Shown: one piece after another, positions 1 through 6,627 of the stretch
Layout of the letters: every line of letters starts with the position of its first letter
Position numbering within the stretch: position 1 is the first letter of the stretch
Source of the DNA: an uncultured Gelidibacter sp.
GTDB taxonomy: Bacteria > Bacteroidota > Bacteroidia > Flavobacteriales > Flavobacteriaceae
Reading direction: 5' to 3'
DNA: 64,000 bases
Assembly: GCF_947500795.1 (NCBI RefSeq)
Contig: NZ_CANMTE010000002.1
Location: 186,001 to 250,000, forward strand
Program-made: the position numbers and the translations under genes
Notes under the pieces: generated by a model
The model's database searches: none
Seen by the model: only the letters and a program-made list of their open reading frames with translations
What the model was told of the DNA's origin: nothing

Positions 1-78
1 AATTTTTTTAGCGTCAGAACAATTTGTCGGACCGACTACCATCATAAAGATGACTGAAAAAAGTGATATAAGTTTCAT
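1..78 (-). CDS. N-terminus of a secreted protein or lipoprotein (cut by window edge)
   Basis: An open frame runs from an ATG at 78 off the left edge of the window and is too short for the ORF track. Its 26 visible residues start MKLISLFSVIFMMVVG, a positively charged start followed by a hydrophobic core, and then TNCSDAKK. This looks like a Sec signal peptide; the Cys at residue 20 could be lipidated, but the preceding residues (PTN) are a poor lipobox. It lies downstream of atpG on the same strand but behind a strong terminator, so it is probably a separate transcription unit. It is not atpD or atpC. Function cannot be judged from this fragment. Confidence 0.6.
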   Translation of the reverse strand, partial: MKLISLFSVIFMMVVGPTNCSDAKKI

Positions 79-163
79 AGAATAGCTGTTTGTTTTTTTT
101 AAGATAACAAATAGCATTCCATAAATATTTTAGAATGCTAAAAAGGGAAACACTTGAAAGGAA

Positions 164-192
164 AAAGCCTCACTTATAGGTAGTGAGGCTTT
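164..192 (-). terminator. Rho-independent terminator of the atp operon
   Basis: A perfect 11-bp stem (AAAGCCTCACT / AGTGAGGCTTT) with a 7-nt loop is followed on the minus strand by a T-rich run. It sits about 60 bp past the atpG stop and before the next minus-strand gene, so it closes the atpBEFHAG transcript. Confidence 0.8.
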
Positions 193-203
193 GTTTATTT
201 AAT

Positions 204-225
204 ACCCTTCGACTGCGCTCAGGGT
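204..225. repeat. Dispersed hairpin repeat with TCGACTGCGCTC loop, copy 1
   Basis: A 5-bp stem ACCCT/AGGGT encloses the 12-nt loop TCGACTGCGCTC. The same loop recurs at 2857-2868 with different but compensated arms, and the core TCGACTGCGCT recurs as an inverted pair at 56635-56684. From memory this resembles a repeat scattered through many flavobacterial intergenic regions. Function unknown. Confidence 0.65.
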
Positions 226-254
226 GACATTGTAACGATAGTTCGTAGCTACTT

Positions 255-1115
255 CTAATTATTTAGTGCCTCTGCACCACCAACAATTTCTAAAATTTCG
301 TTGGTAATAGACGCTTGACGTGCTTTGTTATAAGTCAATTTCAATTGATCTCTCAATTCTGTTGCGTTATCTGTTGCTTTATGCATCGCAGTCATACGTG
401 CACCATGCTCAGACGCGAACGAGTCTCTAAGCGCTTTAAAAAGCTGTGTTTTTAGAGATTTTGGAATCAATTGGTTAACGATATCAGCTTTTGAAGGCTC
501 AAAAATATAATCTAAATCGGCATCAGCATCTTTTTCCATAGGAACAATTGGTAAAAATTGCTCGGTCATGATTTCTTGAGTTGCTGCGTTTTTAAACTTG
601 TTATAAACTAAAACAATCTTGTCTGTTTCTTCTTTAATGAACGTATCCATCAATACTTCAGCAATTTCAGCAACATTGTCAAAAGATAAATCGTCGTAGA
701 TATCACTTCTATTAGCAATTACGCGATTTCCCTTTTTAAAGGCATCATTGGTTTTTTTACCAATTGCAAAAACAGAAACCTCTTTACCTGCGTACTCTTC
801 ATTTATCAAACGATTGGTTTCTTTGATAATATTCGAGTTAAACGCACCTGCCAATCCTCTGTTAGATGTAATTGACACTAACAATACTTTATTGATATCA
901 CGTTGCTCGGCAAATTTACTTCCAGAATCAGCATCTAAAGTTGCGCTTAAGCTTTGTAATAATTCTGTTAATTTATCAGAATACGGACGCATTGCAGTAA
1001 TAGCATCTTGTGCTTTCTTCAGTTTTGCAGCCGATACCATTTTCATGGCACTGGTAATCTGCATCGTGGAAGATACTGATGATATTCTGTTACGTATTTC
1101 TTTTAAGTTTGCCAT
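255..1115 (-). CDS. atpG: F1Fo ATP synthase gamma subunit
   Basis: The 286-residue product is the central rotor shaft of F1, which turns inside the alpha3beta3 head and transmits torque from the c-ring. The N-terminus MANLKEIRNRISSV and the C-terminal helix ending in ITNEILEIVGGAEALNN are the coiled-coil pair typical of the family, and the length is normal. It is the last gene of atpBEFHAG, 120 bp after atpA, and is followed by a terminator. The spacer to atpA is filled with 7-bp repeats. In the classical operon atpD and atpC would follow; here they do not. Confidence 0.97.
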   Translation of the reverse strand: MANLKEIRNRISSVSSTMQITSAMKMVSAAKLKKAQDAITAMRPYSDKLTELLQSLSATLDADSGSKFAEQRDINKVLLVSITSNRGLAGAFNSNIIKETNRLINEEYAGKEVSVFAIGKKTNDAFKKGNRVIANRSDIYDDLSFDNVAEIAEVLMDTFIKEETDKIVLVYNKFKNAATQEIMTEQFLPIVPMEKDADADLDYIFEPSKADIVNQLIPKSLKTQLFKALRDSFASEHGARMTAMHKATDNATELRDQLKLTYNKARQASITNEILEIVGGAEALNN

Positions 1116-1122
1116 TTTTGTA

Positions 1123-1157
1123 ATTAGAATTAAGTATTAAGATCTTAGTATTAAGAC
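1123..1157. repeat. Heptamer array, block 1 (atpA-atpG spacer)
   Basis: Five consecutive 7-bp units share a TTAGNN/TTAAGNN pattern, for example TTAAGTA, TTAAGAT, CTTAGTA and TTAAGAC in register. The block ends eight bases before the atpG start codon. It is AT-rich, so part of the periodicity could be chance, but a second heptad block lies 45 bp away in the same spacer. Confidence 0.55.
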
Positions 1158-1202
1158 TGAACGAAAACACTTATCAACATTTTGAAAGCTTCCTCTCAAT
1201 CT

Positions 1203-1237
1203 TAGTACTTTGTACTTACTACTCTATACTTGATACT
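1203..1237. repeat. Heptamer array, block 2 (next to atpA stop)
   Basis: Five adjacent 7-bp units all end in TACT (the first two are TAGTACT and TTGTACT; three more follow in the same register). The array touches the atpA stop codon. Read on the coding strand the units are AGTANNN. Purpose unknown. Confidence 0.65.
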
Positions 1238-2816
1238 ATTTTCTATATTTTGCTGATAATTCTTTAGCAACTGCTGCTAAAATATCAGTAACGTCATCAG
1301 TTAATTTACCTGCTTTTAAAGAAGCAAGCGCATCACTATGCTTAGCTCTTAAGTACTCTAAGTAATCACGTTCAAATTCTTTTACTTTCTCTACAGGAAC
1401 GTCTCTCAATAAGTTTTTAGAACCCGCGTAGATAATCGCGATTTGGTCTTCAACTCTAAACGGATCGTTTTGAGCTTGTTTTAAGATCTCAACGTTACGT
1501 TTACCTTTGTTGATTACGTTTAAAGTAACGGCATCTAAATCAGATCCAAACTTAGCGAACGCTTCCAACTCACGGTATTGAGCTTGATCAAGTTTTAAAG
1601 TACCAGATACTTTCTTCATCGATTTAATCTGAGCGTTACCACCAACACGAGATACAGAAATACCTACGTTAATTGCTGGACGAACACCAGAGTTAAACAA
1701 GTCACCATCCAAGAAAATCTGACCATCAGTAATAGAAATTACGTTGGTTGGGATATAAGCGGATACGTCACCTGCTTGAGTTTCGATAATTGGCAATGCC
1801 GTTAATGATCCACCACCTTTTACGATTGGTTTCAACACTTCTGGTAAATCGTTCATTTCTTTAGCAATCGCATCGTTGTCGATGATTTTTGCAGAACGCT
1901 CCAATAATCTAGAGTGAAGGTAGAAAACGTCACCTGGATACGCCTCACGTCCTGGTGGACGACGTAACAATAACGAAATCTCACGGTATGCTACTGCTTG
2001 TTTTGATAAATCATCAAAAACGATTAATGCAGGACGGCCAGTATCTCTAAAGTACTCACCAATTGCAGCACCAGCGAAAGGCGCATACACTTGCATTGCA
2101 GCAGGATCAGATGCGTTAGCAGCTACGATAGTTGTATATGCTAAAGCTCCTTTTTCTTCTAATGTTTTTGCAATTAAAGCAACTGTAGACGCTTTTTGTC
2201 CGACAGCTACATATATACAATATACAGGCTCACCTGCATCATAAAATTCCTTTTGGTTGATAATGGTATCAATACAAACTGCTGTTTTACCAGTTTGACG
2301 GTCACCAATTACTAACTCACGTTGACCACGACCTACAGGAATCATCGCATCAATTGCTTTGATACCTGTTTGTAACGGTTCAGTTACCGGTTGACGATAG
2401 ATAACACCCGGAGCTTTACGTTCTAATGGCATTTCATAAAGCGTTCCTTCAATTGGTCCTTTACCATCAATTGGAGTTCCTAAAGTGTCAACAACACGTC
2501 CAACAATTCCTTCACCTACTTTTAGGGAAGCAATACGTTCTGTACGTTTAACTGTTGAGCCTTCAACAACACCTACTGAAGGTCCTAATAATACAACACC
2601 TACGTTATCTTCTTCAAGATTCAGTACGATGCCTTCAAGACCATCTGCAAATTCAACTAACTCACCGTATTGAACGTTGGATAGGCCGTACACACGTGCA
2701 ATTCCATCTCCAACTGTCAAAACCGTTCCTACTTCGTCTAATGAAGCGCTAGCTTCAAATCCTGACAATTGTTGCTTTAAGATTGCTGAAATTTCAGCTG
2801 GTTTTACTTCTGCCAT
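1236..2816 (-). CDS. atpA: F1Fo ATP synthase alpha subunit
   Basis: The 526-residue product is the non-catalytic nucleotide-binding subunit of the F1 head. It has the N-terminal beta-barrel, a P-loop GDRQTGKT near residue 170, the [16 protein letters not shown] segment and the [10 protein letters not shown] segment that carries the arginine finger reaching the catalytic site on beta. Length is normal for Bacteroidota. The [10 protein letters not shown] start is well placed, with a hairpin repeat in the 75-bp spacer to atpH upstream. Confidence 0.98.
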   Translation of the reverse strand: MAEVKPAEISAILKQQLSGFEASASLDEVGTVLTVGDGIARVYGLSNVQYGELVEFADGLEGIVLNLEEDNVGVVLLGPSVGVVEGSTVKRTERIASLKVGEGIVGRVVDTLGTPIDGKGPIEGTLYEMPLERKAPGVIYRQPVTEPLQTGIKAIDAMIPVGRGQRELVIGDRQTGKTAVCIDTIINQKEFYDAGEPVYCIYVAVGQKASTVALIAKTLEEKGALAYTTIVAANASDPAAMQVYAPFAGAAIGEYFRDTGRPALIVFDDLSKQAVAYREISLLLRRPPGREAYPGDVFYLHSRLLERSAKIIDNDAIAKEMNDLPEVLKPIVKGGGSLTALPIIETQAGDVSAYIPTNVISITDGQIFLDGDLFNSGVRPAINVGISVSRVGGNAQIKSMKKVSGTLKLDQAQYRELEAFAKFGSDLDAVTLNVINKGKRNVEILKQAQNDPFRVEDQIAIIYAGSKNLLRDVPVEKVKEFERDYLEYLRAKHSDALASLKAGKLTDDVTDILAAVAKELSAKYRK

Positions 2817-2850
2817 TTTTATTAGATATTATTTTTATCGACTTTAATTT

Positions 2851-2874
2851 CACACTTCGACTGCGCTCAGTGTG
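2851..2874. repeat. Dispersed hairpin repeat with TCGACTGCGCTC loop, copy 2
   Basis: A 6-bp stem CACACT/AGTGTG encloses the same 12-nt loop TCGACTGCGCTC as the copy at 204-225. The arms differ between the two copies yet stay complementary, which argues that the folded form matters. It lies in the atpH-atpA spacer. Confidence 0.7.
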
Positions 2875-2891
2875 ACCAATCAATAAAACTT

Positions 2892-3428
2892 TTAGTTTAA
2901 TGTAAATTCTCTTTTTAACTTATTCAATTTGTTTGCAATACTTGCATCGTATTGCATATCTCCTACGCGTAAGATGAAACCACCTAAAATAGATTCGTCA
3001 ACAACGCTTAATATCTCAGCCTCTTTACCAGTCAATTCTTTAACTTTGGCCAATACTTTTGCTTCGAGCTCTTCTGTTAATGAAACCGCAGTAGTTACAG
3101 TTGCAACTTGCTTGCCTTCACCTTCATTAAATAACTCGTTATATTGTTCTGCAACAGTTCCTAATATATCAATACGTTTGTTTGAAATTAACGTATCTAT
3201 TAAGTTGATGCTTAGCTTATCCAAACCAGTAAAAACTGCCAATAAAGCCGATTTTTTTGTTGCAGAAGGCACTACAGCACTTAAAAGCATATCTTTAAGA
3301 TCTGTACTTGCTTCCACAGCATTTGCAATTGACTTCATATCAGCGTGTACAACTTCTGCAGCGTTTTGATCCTTAGCAAGATCTAAAACCGCTTTTGCGT
3401 AACGTAATGCTGTTCTTGTTTGTGCCAT
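2892..3428 (-). CDS. atpH: F1Fo ATP synthase delta subunit
   Basis: The product is the peripheral stalk subunit (OSCP type) joining F1 to the b subunits. I start it at the ATG at 3428 (MAQTRTALRYAKAVLDLA, 178 residues) because the ORF-track start at 3440 is a GTG adding only four residues, and RYAKAVLDLA is the usual N-terminal signature. The C-terminal part contains EAEILSVVDESILGGFILRVG, the conserved delta motif. A small hairpin (3436-3449) ends seven bases upstream of the start and may influence initiation. Confidence 0.95.
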   Translation of the reverse strand: MAQTRTALRYAKAVLDLAKDQNAAEVVHADMKSIANAVEASTDLKDMLLSAVVPSATKKSALLAVFTGLDKLSINLIDTLISNKRIDILGTVAEQYNELFNEGEGKQVATVTTAVSLTEELEAKVLAKVKELTGKEAEILSVVDESILGGFILRVGDMQYDASIANKLNKLKREFTLN

Positions 3429-3435
3429 AGTAATG

Positions 3436-3449
3436 CCCACATAGGTGGG
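3436..3449 (-). other. Hairpin immediately upstream of atpH start
   Basis: CCCAC-ATAG-GTGGG forms a 5-bp GC-rich stem, extendable by one G-T and one A-T pair. On the transcript it ends just upstream of the atpH ATG, where it could affect ribosome access. Inference only. Confidence 0.45.
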
Positions 3450-3479
3450 TATCTCTTTTAATTATTCTAATCTACTCTT

Positions 3480-3502
3480 GTTATCACTGCGTACAGTGTA
3501 AC
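3480..3502. other. Intercistronic hairpin between atpF and atpH
   Basis: GTTA-T-CACTG, a CGTA loop, then CAGTG-TAAC gives a nine-pair stem with one bulged T. It begins right behind the atpF stop on the coding strand. The central ACTGCGTACAGTGT resembles a decayed copy of the ACTGCGCTCAGTGT repeat at 2860-2873. Confidence 0.5.
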
Positions 3503-3505
3503 TGT

Positions 3506-4000
3506 CTAATTTAATTTCGCGTCACTCAACATAGACTCAACCAATTCTAGTTGCTTGTCTTTGTTTCCTAATTCTTGACGTACTACCTTTTCAGCGATTT
3601 CAATAGATAAAGACGCTACATGGTTTTTAAGTTCAGCCATAGCTGATCTCTTTTCGTTCTCAATAGCTTCTTGAGCTTGAGTAATCATTTTAGTAGCTTG
3701 TTGTTGTGCTTCCTCTTTAGCATCACTCACCATTTTGTTTTTGATGTCACGTGCATCTTTCAACATCGCTTCACGCTCAGCACGTGCTTCATTAAGGATA
3801 CGCTCATTATCCGCTTTAAGGTTTTCCATTTCCTTACGCGCTTTATCTGCTGCTTCCAATGCATTTTTGATACCAGTTTCACGCTCATCAACAGCGCCTA
3901 AAATTGGTTTCCATGCAAATTTCTTCAATACTAAAAGAAGAATTAAAAAAGTAATAACAGACCAAAAAACAAGTCCTAACCCTGGTGTAATTAAATCCAT
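3506..4000 (-). CDS. atpF: F1Fo ATP synthase b subunit
   Basis: The 164-residue product dimerises as the peripheral stalk. One N-terminal membrane helix (LGLVFWSVITFLILLLVL) is followed by a long charged helix rich in Lys, Glu and Ala and a C-terminal delta-binding region. It follows atpE after an 82-bp spacer containing a hairpin. The start MDLITPGLG is the usual one for the phylum. Confidence 0.96.
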   Translation of the reverse strand: MDLITPGLGLVFWSVITFLILLLVLKKFAWKPILGAVDERETGIKNALEAADKARKEMENLKADNERILNEARAEREAMLKDARDIKNKMVSDAKEEAQQQATKMITQAQEAIENEKRSAMAELKNHVASLSIEIAEKVVRQELGNKDKQLELVESMLSDAKLN

Positions 4001-4041
4001 TTATAATAGGTTTTAGTTTTAATAATTTAAATTTTAAAATA

Positions 4042-4066
4042 CAGAGGCAACCAACCGTTACCTCTG
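4042..4066 (-). other. Intercistronic hairpin downstream of atpE
   Basis: CAGAGG-C-AAC, a 5-nt loop, then GTT-A-CCTCTG gives nine pairs around a single mismatch. It follows atpE on the transcript. In other bacteria structures after atpE help the c subunit reach its high copy number by stabilising that part of the message; that role here is inferred. Confidence 0.55.
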
Positions 4067-4082
4067 CATTTTTTAATCCTAA

Positions 4083-4289
4083 TTAAACGATTAATGACGC
4101 AACAACACCAAAAAGTGCTACTGCCTCTACGAAAGCTGCTAAAATTAGCGCTGAAGTCTGAAGTTTTCCTTGGATTTCCGGTTGACGAGCCATAGCGTTC
4201 ATAGCTGACTCACCGATTTTTCCAATTCCCATTCCAGCTCCAATAACTGCGATACCAGCTCCGATTGCTGCAATTCCTGTAATAGTCAT
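4083..4289 (-). CDS. atpE: F1Fo ATP synthase c subunit
   Basis: This 68-residue two-helix proteolipid forms the rotor ring. Helix 1 has the glycine-rich GAGIAVIGAGMGIG, the polar loop is ARQPE, and helix 2 carries the ion-binding glutamate in AAFVEAVALFG. The Na+-coupling signature (a Gln in helix 1 and Ser-Thr after the Glu) is absent: the equivalent positions are Ile and Ala-Val, so proton coupling is expected. It is only 19 bp from atpB and probably translated from the same message. Confidence 0.96.
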   Translation of the reverse strand: MTITGIAAIGAGIAVIGAGMGIGKIGESAMNAMARQPEIQGKLQTSALILAAFVEAVALFGVVASLIV

Positions 4290-4308
4290 AATATAAAATT
4301 TAAATTAA

Positions 4309-5391
4309 TTAATGATGCTCTTCTTCCGTAGCCGTACCAATATAAAGTGCGGACAATACGGTAAATATATATGCTTGAATTGCAGTAACTACAATTTCTA
4401 TGATTAAAATGAACAATGAGAACCCAACAGATACTGGTGCGATTGCAACGCTCTCAAAGATAAAGATTAGGGACATTAATGATAAGATAATAATATGTCC
4501 TGCCGTAATGTTTGCGAACAAACGAATTGTTAACGAGATTGGTTTTACAAACATCCCAACAATTTCAATAGGCATTAAAAATATTTTCATTGGCACAGGA
4601 ACGCCTGGCATCCAGAAAATATGTTTCCAGTAGTTTTTGTTACCACTAAAACTTGTAATGATGAATGTGAAAAATGCTAAAGACACTGTAAAGGCAATGT
4701 TACCACTAACGTTAGCACCATTCAAAATTGGAATCAATCCGAAGATATTGTTAACCCAGATAAAGAAAAACACACTTAATAAGAATGGCATGTATCTTCT
4801 ATATTTCTTTTCACCAATCATTGGGATAGCAACCTCATCTCTAATAAAAACCACTAATGGTTCTACAAATGAAGCAATACCTCTTGGCATAAAATTGTTT
4901 GACTTTTTATACTTGCTTGCAGCAGAGATAAAGATCAATAAGATTACCAAAACTGACACCCACATCATAAAGACGTTTTTGGTGATCGAAAAGTCTAAAG
5001 GTAATTTAGCGTTTGTTGGGTGAAGTTCTTCATCAAAAGTTAAGGTATCAACACCTGACTCTAATTGGTAGATTTTTTCGTGATATTTCACAAAACGCTC
5101 TCCATTTTTCTCAACAATATGCGTTCCGGAGTCGTCATGGTGAAATTCGCTAGACATAAATGTAGTAAGGCCATTATCCGTAAAAAGGATGATAGGCAAA
5201 GGAATGCTAATTGGTTTATTATCCCAATCTACAATGTGAAATTCGTGCGCATCCTTAACGTGATGCATAATCATCTCCTTGGCATTGAACCCTTTGTCTT
5301 GGTCTTCGTTATCTTGTGAAGCAAAACCGAAATTGGTTACTGCTACAGAAAAAACTAAAAATAATACGGCTCTTAAAGTGTTTAATGTCAT
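4309..5391 (-). CDS. atpB: F1Fo ATP synthase a subunit
   Basis: The product is the stator membrane subunit forming the proton half-channels. The essential arginine lies in SLTIRLFANITAGH, followed by the C-terminal helix that ends in EIVVTAIQAYIFTVLSALY. I start at the ATG at 5391 (360 residues) because the ORF-track start at 5442 falls inside a strong promoter. The chosen N-terminus, MTLNTLRAVLFLVFSVAV ending near FASQDN, looks like a cleavable signal peptide, then comes a soluble region of about 100 residues before the first core helix. Such an extended N-terminus is usual for Bacteroidota a subunits. Confidence 0.95.
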   Translation of the reverse strand: MTLNTLRAVLFLVFSVAVTNFGFASQDNEDQDKGFNAKEMIMHHVKDAHEFHIVDWDNKPISIPLPIILFTDNGLTTFMSSEFHHDDSGTHIVEKNGERFVKYHEKIYQLESGVDTLTFDEELHPTNAKLPLDFSITKNVFMMWVSVLVILLIFISAASKYKKSNNFMPRGIASFVEPLVVFIRDEVAIPMIGEKKYRRYMPFLLSVFFFIWVNNIFGLIPILNGANVSGNIAFTVSLAFFTFIITSFSGNKNYWKHIFWMPGVPVPMKIFLMPIEIVGMFVKPISLTIRLFANITAGHIIILSLMSLIFIFESVAIAPVSVGFSLFILIIEIVVTAIQAYIFTVLSALYIGTATEEEHH

Positions 5392-5429
5392 TATGAATAG
5401 CTTAAAAATACCTTGCTCTAAATTCCGTG

Positions 5430-5460
5430 CAAATGTACACACATTAGTTTAATTGTCAAA
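5430..5460 (-). promoter_or_regulatory. Bacteroidota-type promoter of the atp operon
   Basis: On the minus strand TTTG (5460-5457) is separated by exactly 19 nt from TACATTTG (5437-5430), matching the flavobacterial TTTG-N19-TAnnTTTG consensus completely. Transcription should start near 5424, leaving a leader of about 33 nt before the atpB ATG at 5391. It allows atpBEFHAG to be expressed independently of sprE and bactofilin upstream. Confidence 0.8.
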
Positions 5461-5491
5461 CACTTTTTTATCAATATTAAACACACGCCCA

Positions 5492-5893
5492 TTATGGGGT
5501 TTTTTGAAGGAACCTTGTAATGGTATACACCTCAAATGCCAAGTATAAAAAATAAGGAATGAAAAAGTTAAAAATATCGGGTTGTTTTTTCTCAAAATCC
5601 GATAAAATAATAGGTAATAAAAACAAAATGGCGAGAAACATTTTTACAAATGTACTCCCCATAAACAATATAAAAACGTCGGTTTTACCTGTTGAAAATT
5701 TATAATTGACTACAGTATATAATAATGTAGTAACTGCAAAATGAAACACATAAATTTGCCATACTGGGAAAAATAATTTCAGCTCAGTACCAAAGTAGGA
5801 TAGCAAATAACTGTGGATGCCATACAGTACCAAACTTAGAACTGTAATAAGAAGTAAAAAATTAAGTTGTCTTTTCTGAAAATCTGCAGTCAT
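5492..5893 (-). CDS. Small membrane protein, DUF6168-like
   Basis: The 133-residue product has four predicted membrane helices (FLLLITVLSLVLYGI; IYVFHFAVTTLLYTVV; FILFMGSTFVKMFLAILFLLP; FFIPYFLYLAFEVYTI). The ORF-track start is a TTG; the ATG one codon later at 5893 is preferred. It resembles the DUF6168 family found before atpB in flavobacteria and fills the position of AtpI, a helper for c-ring assembly or Mg2+ supply in other phyla. That role is inferred from position and topology only. Confidence 0.7.
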   Translation of the reverse strand: MTADFQKRQLNFLLLITVLSLVLYGIHSYLLSYFGTELKLFFPVWQIYVFHFAVTTLLYTVVNYKFSTGKTDVFILFMGSTFVKMFLAILFLLPIILSDFEKKQPDIFNFFIPYFLYLAFEVYTITRFLQKTP

Positions 5894-5972
5894 CAAAAAT
5901 GGTAATTTCTATTATAAATACTATAAATTCTTTGGAAACCTTTTTCCTAAAAAGAACACGGTCTGAAACCTA

Positions 5973-6209
5973 TTACTCTGTTTTATTGTCTTCTTTTGAG
6001 TTTGCAATAATACGTCTTATTACAAAAACTACGGCTATAATTGTAGATGTTAGGGACAAAATAATGGTCCATAGATTGCTATCATCACCATTATTTTCAT
6101 CAATCTTTACACCTATATAACTTCCTATTCCAATAATAGCGAACATTTGTATCCCTATCCCAGAATATTTGGCATACGTATTAAGCGAATTGTTCTTTTT
6201 TGGTTTCAT
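5973..6209 (-). CDS. atpZ: AtpZ/AtpI-type ATP synthase accessory protein
   Basis: The 78-residue product has two membrane helices. The first is in YAKYSGIGIQMFAIIGIGSYIG, the typical AtpZ opening, followed by a short acidic loop KIDENNGDDS and helix two, WTIILSLTSTIIAVVFVI. AtpZ and AtpI together are thought to form a Mg2+ or Ca2+ channel or to assist ATP synthase assembly. The ORF-track start at 6260 is a GTG deep inside the bactofilin gene; the ATG at 6209 gives the normal length with a 29-bp overlap of the bactofilin 3' end. Confidence 0.85.
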   Translation of the reverse strand: MKPKKNNSLNTYAKYSGIGIQMFAIIGIGSYIGVKIDENNGDDSNLWTIILSLTSTIIAVVFVIRRIIANSKEDNKTE

Positions 6210-6615
6210 TACTTCGTACTGCTTTTGTGCTATTGTTAGTGTCAAGCTGTTTAACAGCACCTTTCATGCTACATGTAGCGTTAAATGTGGCTCCTGGTTC
6301 TACTGAAAATTTACCCACTTCTACTTCTCCTTCAACAAATGCTGACGATCTTAAAGATAAGGTATCTGTAAGCATCAATTTTCCTGAGAATTTACCTTCT
6401 ATATCAGCATTGGCCGCTGTAAGCGTACCATTAATGAGTCCTGTTTTACCAAGTACAACTTTACCAGGGGTTTTAATATTCCCTTGTATGGTACCTTCAA
6501 TTCTGAAATCGCCATCACTGATAATGTCTCCTGTAATAGTAGTCCCTTTGGCAATTGTGTTTTGTTGGTTAAATGTGTCTGAAATAATCTTCTTCTTTTT
6601 GTTTTCTGCAAACAT
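6181..6615 (-). CDS. Bactofilin family cytoskeletal protein
   Basis: The 144-residue product has a central bactofilin domain of repeated short strands (GDIISDGDFRIEGTIQGNIKTPGKVVLGKTGLI and on) with hydrophobic residues every second position, as in the right-handed beta-helix of polymerising bactofilins. The N- and C-terminal tails are charged and probably disordered. Bactofilins form filaments without nucleotide and scaffold envelope or cell-shape proteins. It lies 12 bp after sprE and overlaps atpZ, so these genes are co-transcribed. Confidence 0.92.
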   Translation of the reverse strand: MFAENKKKKIISDTFNQQNTIAKGTTITGDIISDGDFRIEGTIQGNIKTPGKVVLGKTGLINGTLTAANADIEGKFSGKLMLTDTLSLRSSAFVEGEVEVGKFSVEPGATFNATCSMKGAVKQLDTNNSTKAVRSNETKKEQFA

Positions 6616-6627
6616 GGTTCTGGTGGT

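Noticed and set aside
748-1140. 130-residue plus-strand ORF over atpG
   Set aside because: It is the antisense frame of a certain gene, has no recognisable domain, and similar antisense ORFs accompany most genes here (for example 2929-3369, 3735-4016, 4637-5023, 6200-6682, 38089-38511).
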